From the NCBI GenBank assembly GCA_030323885.1, contig CM059194.1, forward strand, positions 24,788,780-24,852,779: 64,000 nt of DNA. Direction: 5' to 3'. The number at the start of each line of letters is the position of its first letter. The first letter of the stretch is position 1. The stretch is from Branchipolynoe longqiensis. Lineage: Eukaryota > Annelida > Polychaeta > Phyllodocida > Polynoidae. A program made the position numbers and the translations under genes. A model generated the notes under the pieces. The model searched no databases. It worked only from the letters and a program-made list of their open reading frames with translations, and was not told the DNA's origin. Of the stretch, positions 41,784 to 52,615 are shown piece after piece.

Positions 41784-42629
41784 GGATCATAATTGATTCC
41801 GACAAGTTAGAACTCACCCTCCCGATAGATAAATTAGACAAGATGAGACGGGTACTTGAGACAATGAGGGGTCGGAGGAAAGCTTCGAAGAAGGAGCTGG
41901 AACAGGTCGGGAGTATCCTAGCCCACTGTGCGAAGGTGATCAGGGGTGGGCGAACCTTTACGAGAAGGATATTCGATATGTCCGCAAAACTCAGGGAGGG
42001 CCACCATAGGGTTAGGCTGACCAAGGGGGTATGTGAAGACCTGGAATGGTGGATCACATTCTCTGGCCACTTTAACGGTAAGGCCAAAATTCTTGGCCAC
42101 TTTGCCCCCCTGATCTCTTCTTACAGTGATACATCTGGATGGGGCCTCGGTGCTCTCCATGGTAACGACTGGTTAGTCGGCTCTTTTGTCGAAGCTGATG
42201 ATAGATTGTTGGCTCGCTATGTTGGTCACCACCACTCAAGCCCCGAGGGCCATGTCGCTTCAGCTCATATAAATATTTAGGAGATGGCGGCGGTGTACGC
42301 AGCCTGCGAGAGGTGGTCGCATAAATGGTCAAATGCAACTGTTGTTATGGTTACGGATAGTGCTGTCGTGCGGGCCGCTCTGAGCACAGGCAGATCTAGA
42401 TCAACTGGGATCATGGTTGTTGTTTTGGATGGCCGTTGAGAGGAATTTTGAGTTTAAGTCTGTTTATATTCGCAGTAGGGATAATGTCATCTGTGACTCT
42501 CTAAGCCGCCTTGACGACAGTGCTAGTAACACGAGAATTTTGAACGCTGACCCGGAAGGCATGCTTTGCTGTAGGGCTAAACTGTGTTACACTCTACTTT
42601 CTTACAGAGCTATCTCAGCTGAGAAGTGA
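41771..42629 (+). pseudogene. Ngaro RT C-terminus and RNase H
   Basis: Resumes in a new frame with RFLGIIIDSDKLELTLP, then KASKKELEQVGSILAHCAKV (RT connection). RNase H motifs follow: SYSDTSGWGLGALHGNDW; a TAG at 42278 just before EMAAVYAACERW; and VMVTDSAVVRAAL. Another frame change occurs near 42400, after which FWMAVERNFEFKSVYIRSRD and NVICDSLSRLDD complete the domain. Both breaks would abolish the enzyme. Confidence 0.85.
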
Positions 42630-43568
42630 GCAAAAGGGTTATCAGGACCATTTCTACGTGCCGAATTCGGTAACAACAAGGGCTGTTCAAGTCAAGAGAT
42701 ACCTGGACTTTGTAGACACTTTCAGTTCTAATCACGCTCCTGTTCTATTTCAGATGAGCAGGTCGCCCTTTACGCAACTTGGCTCGCCCGCACTATGAAG
42801 TATTGCTCAATCAAGAATTACCTGAGTGGTTTAAATTATTTTCTAAGACAGAATGGTGCTCGGCCGATTGACTATAACAGTTTTATTATATCCTCAACAC
42901 TTAGAGGGATTAAGCGGGTCAAGGGTGATGCCCCACGCCGGGCTAGACCCCTGCTGCCGTCAATGATGAGAAGGATATTTGCTATGCTGTGCACCTCCCC
43001 GGGCCATACATCTTGGAGAGCTGCAATACTGGTTTCCTTTAGAGCCCTTCTGAGGAAGGCTCAAGTGACCCTGTCAGACTCCACTCTTCGGAGGCGGGAT
43101 TTTAAAATCTTTGACTGGGGCATGGTAATAACTATTAGGAAGAGAAAGACCATCCAGTATGCTGAGAGAGTCCTGGAGGTCCCCGTTGCTCGCTGTGCAG
43201 ATCCGGGGATGTGCGCCGTGCATTGGGTCGAACGGCATTTCACTCAGCTTCCTGCTGGACCCTCCGAGGAAGCATTCAGGCTTCCTGATGGGGAGGGGGG
43301 TTCGACACCTATGACGTATGCAATTTACCAACAAACGCTAAAGACTTTTGCTTCGAGGGCTGGTATGGATGTGGAGGATTTATCTTCACATTCCCTTCGC
43401 CGGGGTGGCTGCACCTTCTTATCCTTATGTGGGGCCACTGTGGAAGAGATCAAAGTACGGGGGGACTGGGCCTCTGAGACAGTCTACGCATATCTAAAAA
43501 CCCCTTTATCTGTCCGGTTTATGGACGACATGAGTGTCGCAGCCACCTTGTGCACTGAGACAGCTTGA
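42630..43568 (+). pseudogene. Ngaro tyrosine recombinase
   Basis: An N-terminal SAM-like part (RAVQVKRYLDFVDTF) precedes a frame change near 42750. The main frame opens before ATG 42795 and runs to the stop at 43566. Catalytic residues, numbered from that ATG: R87 in ALLRKAQ, K118 in RKRKTIQ, H199 and R202 in HSLRRGG, W225 in RGDWAS, and tyrosine 231 or 233 in VYAYL. The set is complete, so this domain is better preserved than RT. The recombinase would insert a circular DNA copy into the genome. Confidence 0.88.
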
Positions 43569-43602
43569 TTGGTTTGGGTGGTAGCTTTCGGCTTCCTTTG
43601 GA

Positions 43603-43674
43603 ATTTATCGCTCAGCCCGGAGTCGAATAAATGATCCAACCCAATCTGCTGGTCTCCTTTTCATTCGTAGGGAA
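43603..43674 (+). repeat. Ngaro B1 repeat
   Basis: 72 bp (ATTTATCGCTCAGCCCGGAG through CTGGTCTCCTTTTCATTCG). It recurs at 43878-43949 with two substitutions. It contains AATAAA. Confidence 0.9.
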
Positions 43675-43678
43675 GTCT

Positions 43679-43862
43679 TATATTATATATAATCTATTTT
43701 ATACATATAAACGCTCGGAGAATTATTTATTATTTATTTATTCAATTTGGCTTGAGTTGAATATTAGCCAATCGCCGTCATCCGGCCTCTGGCTGCGTCC
43801 TTTGGCCCCGGCGCTTGCTCTCGAGGCGGTCAAATCGTCACTTGCCTCCAGTTTTTTGCTTT
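43679..43862 (+). repeat. Ngaro A2 repeat
   Basis: Second copy of A1, placed between B1 and B2. Confidence 0.9.
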
Positions 43863-43877
43863 TGAATTAGGTAGGAC

Positions 43878-43949
43878 ATTTATCGCTCAGCCCGGAGTCG
43901 AATAAACGATCCAACCCAATCTGCTGGTCTCCTTTTCATTCGGAGGGAA
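43878..43949 (+). repeat. Ngaro B2 repeat
   Basis: Second copy of B1 and the right end of the element. (TA)n follows immediately. Confidence 0.9.
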
Positions 43950-44020
43950 ATATTATATATATGTATATATATATACACATATATATATATGTATATATTA
44001 ATATATATATGTATATATTA

Positions 44021-44055
<35 letters not shown>

Positions 44056-44240
44056 TCTATATGGTGTAGCTTGTCAGACAATGCGGTGTGGTCGATATGG
44101 CGGGAATCAGCAATGATACGAGACACATTCTGCTGTTTGCTCCCACCTATAGCTGAGTACTCACCATACACCACACACCACACCACACACACACACCACA
44201 CACCACACACACACCACACACCACACATCACACACCATGC
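43950..44240. repeat. (TA)n, (CA)n and CCACACA microsatellites
   Basis: TATATA runs to 44042, (CA)n to 44056, unique sequence to 44160, then ACCACACACC words to 44235. Confidence 0.9.
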
Positions 44241-44517
44241 ACCAGACACTACCGATACAGGCGTCACCCAGAGTGACAGTGCCATTGATAGCTCCAGACG
44301 ACTGCTGACCCGTTTGTGGTAATTTACATCACACTCTCGCCATTCACTGACTCAGACACCGGGTTTGACTGCATCAATAGTCTGCACAGCTCACCCTCCC
44401 AGCCTGGATCTAGTAAATTACTCTAAGCCCCCCGCCACCCCCCCCCCCTCTCACACACACACACACGGGCTCCCTTACACCCCTCACCACCCACCCCCAC
44501 TCCCCACCATCTCTCTT

Positions 44518-44848
44518 ACCGGGCGCGGTGGCCTAATCGGTAGAGCGCGGGCCTCGCGTGCGGAAGGTCGGGAGTTCCGTTCCCGGTCGAGTCAAACCGA
44601 TGATTTTAAAATTGATACCTGTTGCTTCCTAGCCATGCGCTCGGCATTAATATGATATGGCAAAGACTGGTTAGCTCAGTGTCAGGATAATGTGACTGAG
44701 TGGGATATCAGGTCATGGTGCCAGCGGTCTGATTTCCCAGTGGGGCAGCACTATAAAGTCACTATGAGTGTGCACTGTCACAAGTCGGTACCCATCCTGA
44801 TGTGACTTTAGATGTTGCCAGGATGTAAAACTCCAATAACCAAGCCAT
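44518..44848 (+). mobile_element. SINE-A (head type 2), full length
   Basis: GGGCGCGGTGGCCTAATCGG head with GGGAGTTCCGTTCCCGGTCG B-box region. Complete body. Flanks share CCATCTCTC (about 44507 and 44850), a normal-length target duplication. Confidence 0.88.
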
Positions 44849-44965
44849 CTCTCCTGACCTTAATTAAGTTTTGCTGGTGGAGTACACACACATGCACACC
44901 CATGACTGCTGCATTACTCATTAGTCATTACCTGTTACTCATTACTCATTACTCCTTAAGCTAAA

Positions 44966-45554
44966 GCCGTGTTCACACACGGGCGTTAAGTCGCCTGAAC
45001 TAGTTCGCCTTGTCTAGTTCGGCTCACATTCGCTGTGTGGATGCGACGCTAAGGCGGATTAGGGCTGATTCGCCTCAACTAATTTGCTTCAACTAATTCG
45101 CTTCAAGTAAACCGCATCTCGAGGTAGGTTATATGAAGCGAACTAGCTTAAGTCGGCCCATATTGCCTGTGTGGACAGTAACGGATTAGATGAGGCGGAT
45201 TAAGGACGTCACAGTCGAGACCTGAGTTTGTTGACTTTCCGGTAAATTTGCTCTATGAAACTGCTAGCTGTGCACAGATATTGTTGTCATCATTTATTTT
45301 TAGGGTTTCACTGCCCAGCAGAAGTTTTTACCGTTCCAAAACAATACGATTCAGTCGAAACAGATCTAGGTCGAACCCCCACTCTCTCGTGCCAACGTCG
45401 ACTAACCGAAACTGGCACTGGTTAGTATGGACTTGCTCATGCGCGGATATCAATTTCTGGCTAAAAGTACTGCATGTGTGGACACGACACTAGTTCGCCT
45501 CATCTAGTTCGCCTTATCTAGTTTGGCCTAAACTTGCAGGTGTGAACACGGCTT
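44966..45554. mobile_element. MITE M5 relative, long form
   Basis: Begins AAAGCCGTGTTCACACACGG and ends GGTGTGAACACGGCTTT, with TA on either side. TAGTTCGCCTTGTCTAGTTC and related words recur inside. The centre (45200-45440) is unrelated to the 6602 copy. Confidence 0.65.
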
Positions 45555-45899
45555 TAGATTCCATATACGTGGTATGTGGCATGCAAATGCAAATGCAAAT
45601 GTGCAAGCGGCATGCAGCATGATATTACCCACACGATTTTCAGTCGTTCTTGCTCCAAATTTGTAAAGGAAAGTCAAAGTTGCTGGTTGTTCTATAGCAT
45701 ATGGAGCAGCATTTACGTTTACATTCAAACAGATCGGTCCATGGACTGACCCACTTACTGCATTCGCCTTAGCATTCGCCTTCGCATTCACATTCGCATT
45801 CCGGACATATGGAAGCACCACTGTGCATTTACATGCTATTCCATTGTTTTCCTCATTCGCATACCGCCTACCACATATATACCGCGTATATGGAATCTT
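45555..45899. mobile_element. MITE M11 with hexamer-rich interior
   Basis: AGATTCCATATACGTGGTAT at the left and ACCGCGTATATGGAATCT at the right form inverted ends. The interior is rich in ATGCAAATGCAAAT and CATTCGCCTTCG words. It adjoins M5 directly. Confidence 0.6.
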
Positions 45900-45984
45900 A
45901 GCTTTACTCATTATTCATTCACGCAGGTCACAAGCTCTGCTGCTCGCAATGTGCTCTACCAGATGATATAAAAGTTTATAACAT

Positions 45985-46360
45985 CAAAGTTGTATAGTCT
46001 GATCGTTTTGAGTTTCTGTCATTTTTTCTAAGATAAATATTTATTAAATTGATTGTTTTAATCTACCTTATTTTAGTTTGAAGTAACTTATATTTGAATA
46101 GGGTAGCTTTTGAGATATTTTAAGTGTAAAAATGTATAATTAATTTTGGCAAGCACGCAAAAGCTCTAACAGTAACAGCATAGCCTTCTGCAGTAACATG
46201 TTCTATTAAATTGACTCAGTGTTACCTTCAGCTTCTATGTGGCAACAAAAATGCTTAATAAGTGCATCAGGATCTAAGTTTGATATGTAGAATGAAATCT
46301 AGATAATTGTTTTAATTTTGAAAAGTTGATGCTTCATCAGACTTTCCAGCTCTAATTATG
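45985..46360. mobile_element. MITE M1, inverted diverged copy
   Basis: CAAAGTTGTATAGTCTGAT at the left and ATCAGACTTTCCAGCTC at the right. The interior matches the M1 complement (TTCTGCAGTAACATGTTC, GACTCAGTGTTACC). Confidence 0.6.
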
Positions 46361-46568
46361 AACTGACTAAGCCAATTGAAGTTCAGGGTCCGTACACATG
46401 TGAAAATATGGAATTCAATGCTATTTTAATGCTTTTCAAGGCTGTTTTTATAGGAAGGCTGTTTTTATAGGAATTCAAGACTATTTTCATTTGGATTTCC
46501 AGGAAAAACACCAATGGCGGATGGCGATTTCAGACAAATTTAGATCACTGGGGACAGTTTCATGGAAT

Positions 46569-46652
46569 TCAAGGCTTTTCAAGACCCAACATAGGTTAAA
46601 CTTTCAAGGCTTTTCAAGACCCAACATAGGTTAAACTTTCAAGGCTTTTCAA
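46569..46652. repeat. 35 bp tandem repeat, ~2.4 units
   Basis: The unit AAGGCTTTTCAAGACCCAAC plus ATAGGTTAAACTTTC repeats from 46570. Confidence 0.85.
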
Positions 46653-46710
46653 ACCTTGGAATAGGATAAATGAAGTTAAAGGAATTTCAAGATTTTCTAG
46701 GCACCGTATG

Positions 46711-46766
46711 TTTGTTTGTTTGTTGTTGTTTTACGTCCTAGCAACATCTAAGGTCATATCAGGACC
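46711..46766 (-). mobile_element. SINE-A tail fragment
   Basis: TTGTTTTACGTCCTAGCAAC and AAGGTCATATCAGGAC. Only the 3' end is present. Confidence 0.7.
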
Positions 46767-46807
46767 TCAAACCATGCGTCACCCCAAAAACCGTATGAGC
46801 CCAGGGT

Positions 46808-46892
46808 GTTCCTTACTGAAGCTGACTGAATATATCTAATTTTCAAAATCAAAACAGTTATCTAGATCTGATCCTACATATCTAACTTAGGA
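46808..46892. mobile_element. MITE M1 fragment
   Basis: ATCTAATTTTCAAAATCAAA and CTACATATCTAACTTAG match the M1 left interior. M1 sequence seems to continue after the SINE-A at 47300-47370 and after M7 at 47680. Confidence 0.55.
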
Positions 46893-46911
46893 CATCATCA
46901 GCGGTCGATGA

Positions 46912-47232
46912 CTGGGCGCGGTGGTCGAATCGGTAGAGCGCAGGCTTCCAGTGCAGAAGGTAGGTTTTCGATTCCCAGTCGAGTCAAACCAATGACTTAT
47001 AAAAATTAATACTTGTCGGTTCTTAGCCAGGCGTTTGGTATTTTTAGGATAGGGCAAGGATTGGCTCAGTGTCAGGATAATGTGACTGAGTGGGATATCA
47101 AGTCATGGTGCTAGCAGCCTGGTCTCCCAGTGGGGCAGCACTATAAAGTCGCCGTGAGTGCGCTCTGTCACAAGTCAATACCCATCCTGATATGACCTCG
47201 TGTGTTGCTAGGACTTAAAACTGAAACAAACA
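46912..47232 (+). mobile_element. SINE-A (head type 2), full length
   Basis: GGGCGCGGTGGTCGAATCGG head, TTTTCGATTCCCAGTCGAGT B-box region, complete body. Confidence 0.85.
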
Positions 47233-47370
47233 TCATTAGTCGGTCAGGCCTTGTTCGTCCAACCGAGAATTTGGTTGAACTTCAGTCATGTTTATTTCTT
47301 CACCAACTTAGGTATTGGTGCATTTGTTAGACATGTGTTGGTACATAGATGGGAATCCTAAGTCAAATTA

Positions 47371-47679
47371 GGCCTCAGTCACATTGGCTTGTGACCACTT
47401 GCGACCACTTTGCAACCAAAAGCCAGCGACCTCCTTGTGACCAAAGCAAAAAAAAGGTGGGAAAACAATGGTCGATGACCAATCAGCGACTGATCGCAAG
47501 CGTTGAAAATTGCCGGTGACCTCTGGGCGCCCATTTTGGTCACAATGAGGTTTTAGTGCATCTGCGACCAAAATGGTTGCCCCGAAGTTACTGACCAGTT
47601 GCCAACCACTTTGCGATCACCCCGTTTTGGTGGTCACAAAGTGGTCACAACTGATCGCAAGCATAGTGTGACTGAGGTA
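47371..47679. mobile_element. PIF/Harbinger-like MITE M7
   Basis: CCTCAGTCACA and its complement near the ends, TTA on both sides (47368-47370 and 47680-47682). The interior is rich in GTGACCAC and GCGACCA words. It sits inside an M1 copy, since M1 text resumes at 47683 (AATAGAACTTGTTACTGC). Confidence 0.6.
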
Positions 47680-47848
47680 TTAATAGAACTTGTTACTGCT
47701 GGAGCCAATGGTGGCTTATTGGAAGCGAGGGCTGAAATCAGGCGGCCATTGTGTCTGGCTTAGTTAGATGAAACTTTAATTTGATGTAAATGAAATGCAT
47801 ATGGAAAGTGCAATGTGCTACCTATATAGAGTGGATGCTTAAAGGTGG

Positions 47849-47857
<9 letters not shown>

Positions 47858-47899
<42 letters not shown>

Positions 47900-47917
47900 A
47901 TATATATACCAATAAGT
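47858..47917. repeat. (TA)n microsatellite
   Basis: TATATA run with a few C interruptions. A matching (TA)n follows M8 at 48389. Confidence 0.9.
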
Positions 47918-48388
47918 CAGCCTCACGAAAACGGGCCAATCGATGGTCAAGTGAAGATGTCGGCATCGCAATTCTTAAAAGTGTAGTGCATTACTTTGTT
48001 TCATATTAAATTATCCTAGAAACAAATAAGGTTGTTGTATTTTCTCGACCTTTACATTCAGGATAAATTTAAAGACTTTCCAACATCTCTGTCAATTCTA
48101 AACTAAAATTATACCGATCGACGCAGACATCCAATGATCGATGCCGACAACTTTAACAGATGTCGGCATCGCAATTCTTAAAGTCTTGTGCATTTCTTTA
48201 TTTTATATTAAATTATCCTAGAAACAAATAAGGTTGTTGTATTTTCTCGACCTTTACATTCAGGATAAATTTTAAGACTTTCCAACACCTCTGTCAATGC
48301 TAAATTATAATTATACCGATCGATGCCGACATCCATGGTCGACGCCGACAACTTTCACCAATTGGCCTCTTTTCGTGATCCTGACCCA
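47918..48388. mobile_element. MITE M8 with an internal ~203 bp tandem duplication
   Basis: CACGAAAACGGGCCAAT at the left and ATTGGCCTCTTTTCGTG at the right form the inverted ends, embedded in (TA)n. Inside, a unit starting GATGTCGGCATCGCAATTCT occurs at 47956 and 48159. Confidence 0.65.
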
Positions 48389-48544
48389 TATATATATATA
48401 TATGGCCATCCGTCTGGTCGTGAGGAGGGGGGGGAGCAGATCAGCTTCCTAGTTGTATCAGTTACCGCTGGTTTGATCGAGTGTCTAATTGAAATATTTA
48501 CCTACAGTTTGGGTAAATGATGACCCTGTCTAAATATATATAAA

Positions 48545-48950
48545 AAAGTAAAGCTTGTTATATTTAATGATGCCTCTAGAGCACATTGATTTTTGTATCA
48601 TCGGCTATGGGACTTCAAACACATGGACATTCTGAGATATTTCTTTGGAGGAAACCTGCTGCCACATAGGCTATTCTTTCCGATAAGCAGCGAGGTGTCT
48701 TTTATATGCACTTTCTCACAGACAGGACAGCACATACCACAGCCTTTAATGAACCAGTTGTGGACCACAGATTGGAATGGAAAATAGCCCAAACTGCAAA
48801 TGGGTCCACAAAGCAGGATTGATCCGATGAGTGACACCTTCACAGGTGGACACGCTACTGTCTGAGGTCCACTGAAGAGGATCGCTAGGAAGACCGACAC
48901 CTTCACAGGTGGACATGCTACTGCCTGAGCTATGTCCCGCTCCCCTTTCT
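48545..48950 (-). mobile_element. SINE-N (Nin-DC type) with duplicated tRNA-like head
   Basis: Nin-type tail (TAGAGCACATTGATTTTTGT, CAGACAGGACAGCACATACC). On the head side the block ACCTTCACAGGTGGACA-GCTACTG-CTGAG occurs twice, at about 48837 and 48900, so two tRNA-like heads lie in tandem. Confidence 0.82.
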
Positions 48951-48952
48951 AA

Positions 48953-49113
48953 ATACGAACAAAAAACCTGCTTAGGCATGAATCAACTATGAACAAGCTT
49001 TGCAGGTCCTTGTTCCAGTGTGCACTGTTTTTATTTCTATTGGGGTAATGTTGATGAACTGGGAGAGAGTGCAAAAACACCAACATGGCAGCCACTAGAC
49101 GCTTTCGATTTGA
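48953..49113 (-). repeat. Dispersed repeat C, copy 2
   Basis: Inverted match of 36512-36681 (GGTCCTTGTTCCAGTGTGCA and CACCAACATGGCAGCCACTA). Confidence 0.65.
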
Positions 49114-49187
49114 CTTGGCTAGGTTTCAAACTCCTGACCTTCCGCACAGGAAGCCTATGTTCTACCAATTTGGCTACCACATAAGGT
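49114..49187 (-). mobile_element. SINE-A head fragment (type 2)
   Basis: TTTGACTTGGCTAGGTTTCA and CTACCAATTTGGCTACCACA. Head only. Confidence 0.7.
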
Positions 49188-49549
49188 GCATTAATATTAA
49201 TCAGTAGATAATTAAACAGTTAGTAATATATCTATAGCACATATATGGATTATTGACAGTTTATATATAATATATGTATAAAATATATGACGAGTTCAGG
49301 TACCATGTAAAACCTGATCCAAAAATTGAGATAATTTTTTTTACATTCCTAATGTGTTGCTCATCGCTCCATAATCATGTCATCACAAGAAAAGTGGAAG
49401 TAGTGGGAAGTAAAATGACCTTCAGGTAAAAACGTTTTATTTTAATTACATTTTTGGATCGTCGTTTAGCAGTTTTGTCCGTGAACTCTTCAAATGTACA
49501 AATGTACAAATAACTAACTGCTTGTCTTTTAGAGGTTTGCAGTTGTCAT

Positions 49550-49888
49550 GTTGGTCGGTTGTTGGAGTTTTCCGTCCTGGCAACATCTAAGGTCATATCA
49601 GGACGGAGATCAACTCATGACAGTGCGCACTCATGGCAACTTTATAGTGCTGCTCCACTGGGAGACCAGGCCACCAGCACCATGCCCTGATATCCCACTC
49701 AGTCACATAATCCTGACACTGAGCCAACCAGTCCTTGTCCTTTCCTAATAATGCCGAGCGCCTGGCTAGGAAGTGGCAAGTATCAATTTGTATGTCATTC
49801 ATTTGACTCGACCAGGATTCAAACCCATGGGTTCGAATCCCAAGATCTACCAACACGGCAGACTGATGCTCAACTCATTGCGCCGTCG
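49550..49888 (-). mobile_element. SINE-A (head type 1, doubled B-box), minus strand
   Basis: Tail GGAGTTTTCCGTCCTGGCAA to head. Two B-box-like segments lie in tandem: AGGATTCAAACCC and GGGTTCGAATCCC. Confidence 0.85.
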
Positions 49889-50104
49889 CTAGGAAGGGGG
49901 TGATTGTTTTGCCGGATGTAGAGGTTTCCCCCGATGTAAGTGATTTGTTGGTGCGAGGCACCCACCCCTTGGGTTGTCGCCGCGTTGACCCAGATGACAA
50001 AATATCCAATAAATGAACTTGTATATCACGAAGGGGTGGGGGGAGCGGTCTAGACACAGGCAGTGTTTGACTTCAGGGTGTGGTGGCGTGTGGCCATCAA
50101 GAGC

Positions 50105-51185
50105 CCCCCCCCCCACACACACACACACTCCACACACATACTACACACACCACTCTCACCACTCACACCATTACCTCCTGACCTCAACACTTACAACCAC
50201 AGTCTCCACTACAGCACTACCTCATACTTATCTCAACACACTCTCCACACATGCACTCTCCATACACACACTCCACACACACACTCTCCATACACACACA
50301 CTCCACACACACACTCTCCACTCTCATCACTACCTCAACACTCACAGACTCCACAAACACCCCCCACACCACTACCTCATACGTATCACAACACACTCTC
50401 CACACACACACTCCATGCATACACACACCACTCTCACCACTACCTACTCACCTCAACACTCACAGACTCCACAAACACCCCCCCCCCCACACCATTACCT
50501 AGTACGTATCTCAACACACTCTCCACACACACACTCCACACATACACACACCACTCTCACCACTACCTACTCACCTCAACACTCACAGACTCCACAAACA
50601 CCCCCCACACCACTACTTCGTACGTATCTCAACACACTCTCCACACTCACACTCCACACATACACCACTCACCACTACCTACTCACCTCAACACTCACAA
50701 CCACACAGACTCCACAAACACCTCTCCCATACAACACTCCCTCCTACTTATCTCAACACACTCTCCATACACACACTCTCCATACACACACACTCCACAC
50801 ACACGCTCTCCACACACATACTCTCCACACACATACTCTCCACACCCCCCAACACTCTCATCACTATCTACTAACCTTAACACTCACAGACTCCACAAAC
50901 ACCCCCCACACCAATACTTAGTATGTATCTCAACACACGCTCCATACACACACACTCCATACACACACACTCCATACACACACACTCCACACACACACTC
51001 TCCACACACACACTCTCCATACACACACTCTCCACACACACACTCCACACATACACACACCACTCTCACCACTACCTACTCACCTCAACACTCCACAAAC
51101 ACCTCTCCCATACAACACTCCCTCCGACTTATCTCAACACACTCTCCATACACACACACACTTTCCCCGTTGCCTCAACATCCTG
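50105..51185. repeat. CA-rich satellite with ~120 bp units
   Basis: Within CACACACTCCA sequence, the phrase CACAGACTCCACAAACACC recurs near 50345, 50465, 50586, 50708 and 50888, each followed by CTACCTCAT-CGTATCTCAAC. This gives about 120 bp units. Open frames here are artefacts. Confidence 0.85.
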
Positions 51186-51188
51186 CAG

Positions 51189-51321
51189 GCTGAATGAGGT
51201 TTACAAACCTATGCCTGAGTGTGAGTGTGTGTTCCAAGGCAATACGCTTACAACAAGAGGAAAATGGGTGGAAATACTGGATATGGCAACAAAGTCCTAC
51301 GGATTGTTGTCAAATTGAGCT
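51189..51321 (+). repeat. Direct repeat E, copy 1
   Basis: GTTTACAAACCTATGCCTGA, GTGTGTGTTCC, AAGGCAAT, then GACAAAGTCC-like and TTGTTGTCAAATTGAGCT. Copy 2 is at 51640-51765. Confidence 0.65.
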
Positions 51322-51349
51322 CACCACCCCGATCACCCCCACCCCCCCA

Positions 51350-51432
51350 CTGGGAAACCAGGCCGTAAGCACCATGACCGTCCTGATATGACCTTAGATG
51401 TTGTCAGGATGTAAAACCCCAACAAAGAAACA
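51350..51432 (+). mobile_element. SINE-A tail with internal deletion
   Basis: GGGAAACCAGGCCGTAAGCA, then CCTGATATGACCTTAGATGT and the GTAAAACCCCAACAAAG tail. The ACTATAAAGTC part is missing. Confidence 0.65.
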
Positions 51433-51639
51433 AAGCGGGGAAGGGCGAGGAGGATATTTGAGGCTGGACCGACTACTACAGTACACACTTTGTTCTCTGC
51501 GGTTCATCCAGTATCAACACTTAAAAGACTATTTGACCAGACTTGTAGACTGCCTTTCCGGGCGTGCATTGCGACCACACTTGGCAGCCTCCCACCGGGT
51601 ACTCGGCTTCCCGTCCCGTGGGCCGGACATCCAGGCCTA

Positions 51640-51845
51640 ATGGGGTTTACAGACCTAAGGCTGAGTGTGCTTGTGTGTTCCCAGGCAATGAGCCTACTAC
51701 AATCGGGAAAACTGGACATGGCGACAAAGTCCTACTGATGCATTGTTGTCAAATTGAGCTGGTGGTGATCGTGGTGGTGATGGTGACGATGATGGTGGTG
51801 GTGGTGGTGGTGATTATGATGATGATACTTATGATGAAGAGAGTG
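51640..51845 (+). repeat. Direct repeat E copy 2, then (GGTGAT)n
   Basis: GGGGTTTACAGACCTAAGGC to TTGTTGTCAAATTGAGCT matches copy 1. Then GGTGGTGATG triplet repeats run to 51840. Confidence 0.7.
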
Positions 51846-52062
51846 CGATATAAACCAACAAAAGGCTAGTAAGCGCATGGTTACATACAGGTATAATGTC
51901 TACTCTCAGGTGGCGTCACCGTGGCAGAATTGGGAACTAAGCCATCGGTGTACAGTGATTCAAAATTACATCTAAGTCAGGCGACAATAGAGGAAAATGA
52001 AGGCTAATAGTACCAGTATTTATATTCCCATAACTTCCTTATACAGCATATATATACATGTC

Positions 52063-52240
52063 GTAGGTGTAATAACAATAGGAAATATTGTGCATAGTGC
52101 AGCAATCGAACCCACATATTTTGCATTCTGGGCCAGTGTGCTAACCATTACACCACATAGGCTCCCTGAGACCATCCTATCCACGCCCACCTGTCTATGT
52201 TAGTCCCTTGTCTGAGCGGTCAGTGCAGACTCCTGCCAGG
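52063..52240 (-). mobile_element. SINE-B, single copy, minus strand
   Basis: ACAATAGGAAATATTGTGCA, ATCGAACCCACATATTTTGC, CTAACCATTACACCACATAG and CTTGTCTGAGCGGTCAGTGC. Confidence 0.75.
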
Positions 52241-52615
52241 GCTTCCACGAGAACATAATTTGAGGGTATGCAGAAGGGGAGGGGGGTTGGGGAGGGGTGT
52301 TGGAGGTCTGGAGGCTTTGTTGTCTCTGGCTCCTTGAAGAACCTTTAAACAAAATGATCCCAACAAGTTAAGGTTTCAGAGTCGTACCCTAAAAAAATGT
52401 AAGGGTACAGAAATATACTCATTTTACCCTCTGGCAAAAACCCTCACTGTATATATGAAAACGCCTTGTTGGACAAGACTGCCCCTTGCAGCAAGTTCTC
52501 TGACGTTGTCATGTTGATCACCTGACACGGTGAGTGACCACGTGACAGCCAGCCGCAGGGCAAACACCCGCGTCCCGTGAGTGTGACACAGCGCCGTCAT
52601 TTACAACGCAGGCCC

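Larger units (their letters stand above)
39421..43949 (+). mobile_element. Ngaro-type tyrosine-recombinase retrotransposon, decayed
   Basis: Order A1 repeat, leader, gag-like ORF, RT-RNase H, tyrosine recombinase, then B1-A2-B2. Split direct repeats of this form are the hallmark of the Ngaro group of DIRS elements, which integrate with a tyrosine recombinase instead of a DDE integrase. No methylase-type domain of DIRS1 is seen. Stops and frameshifts occur in gag (40960), RT (about 41765), RNase H (42278, about 42400) and near 42750. It sits within AT-rich repeats, and no target duplication is expected for this class. Confidence 0.9.

Noticed and set aside
45528..45911. 127-residue frame with Asn-Ala-Asn-Val repeats
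   Set aside because: Caused by hexamer repeats (GCAAAT, CATTCG words) inside MITE M11.
50013..51193. 302 and 376 residue frames rich in Thr/His/Ser
   Set aside because: Produced by CA-rich satellite sequence. No conserved domain, and both frames are equally open.
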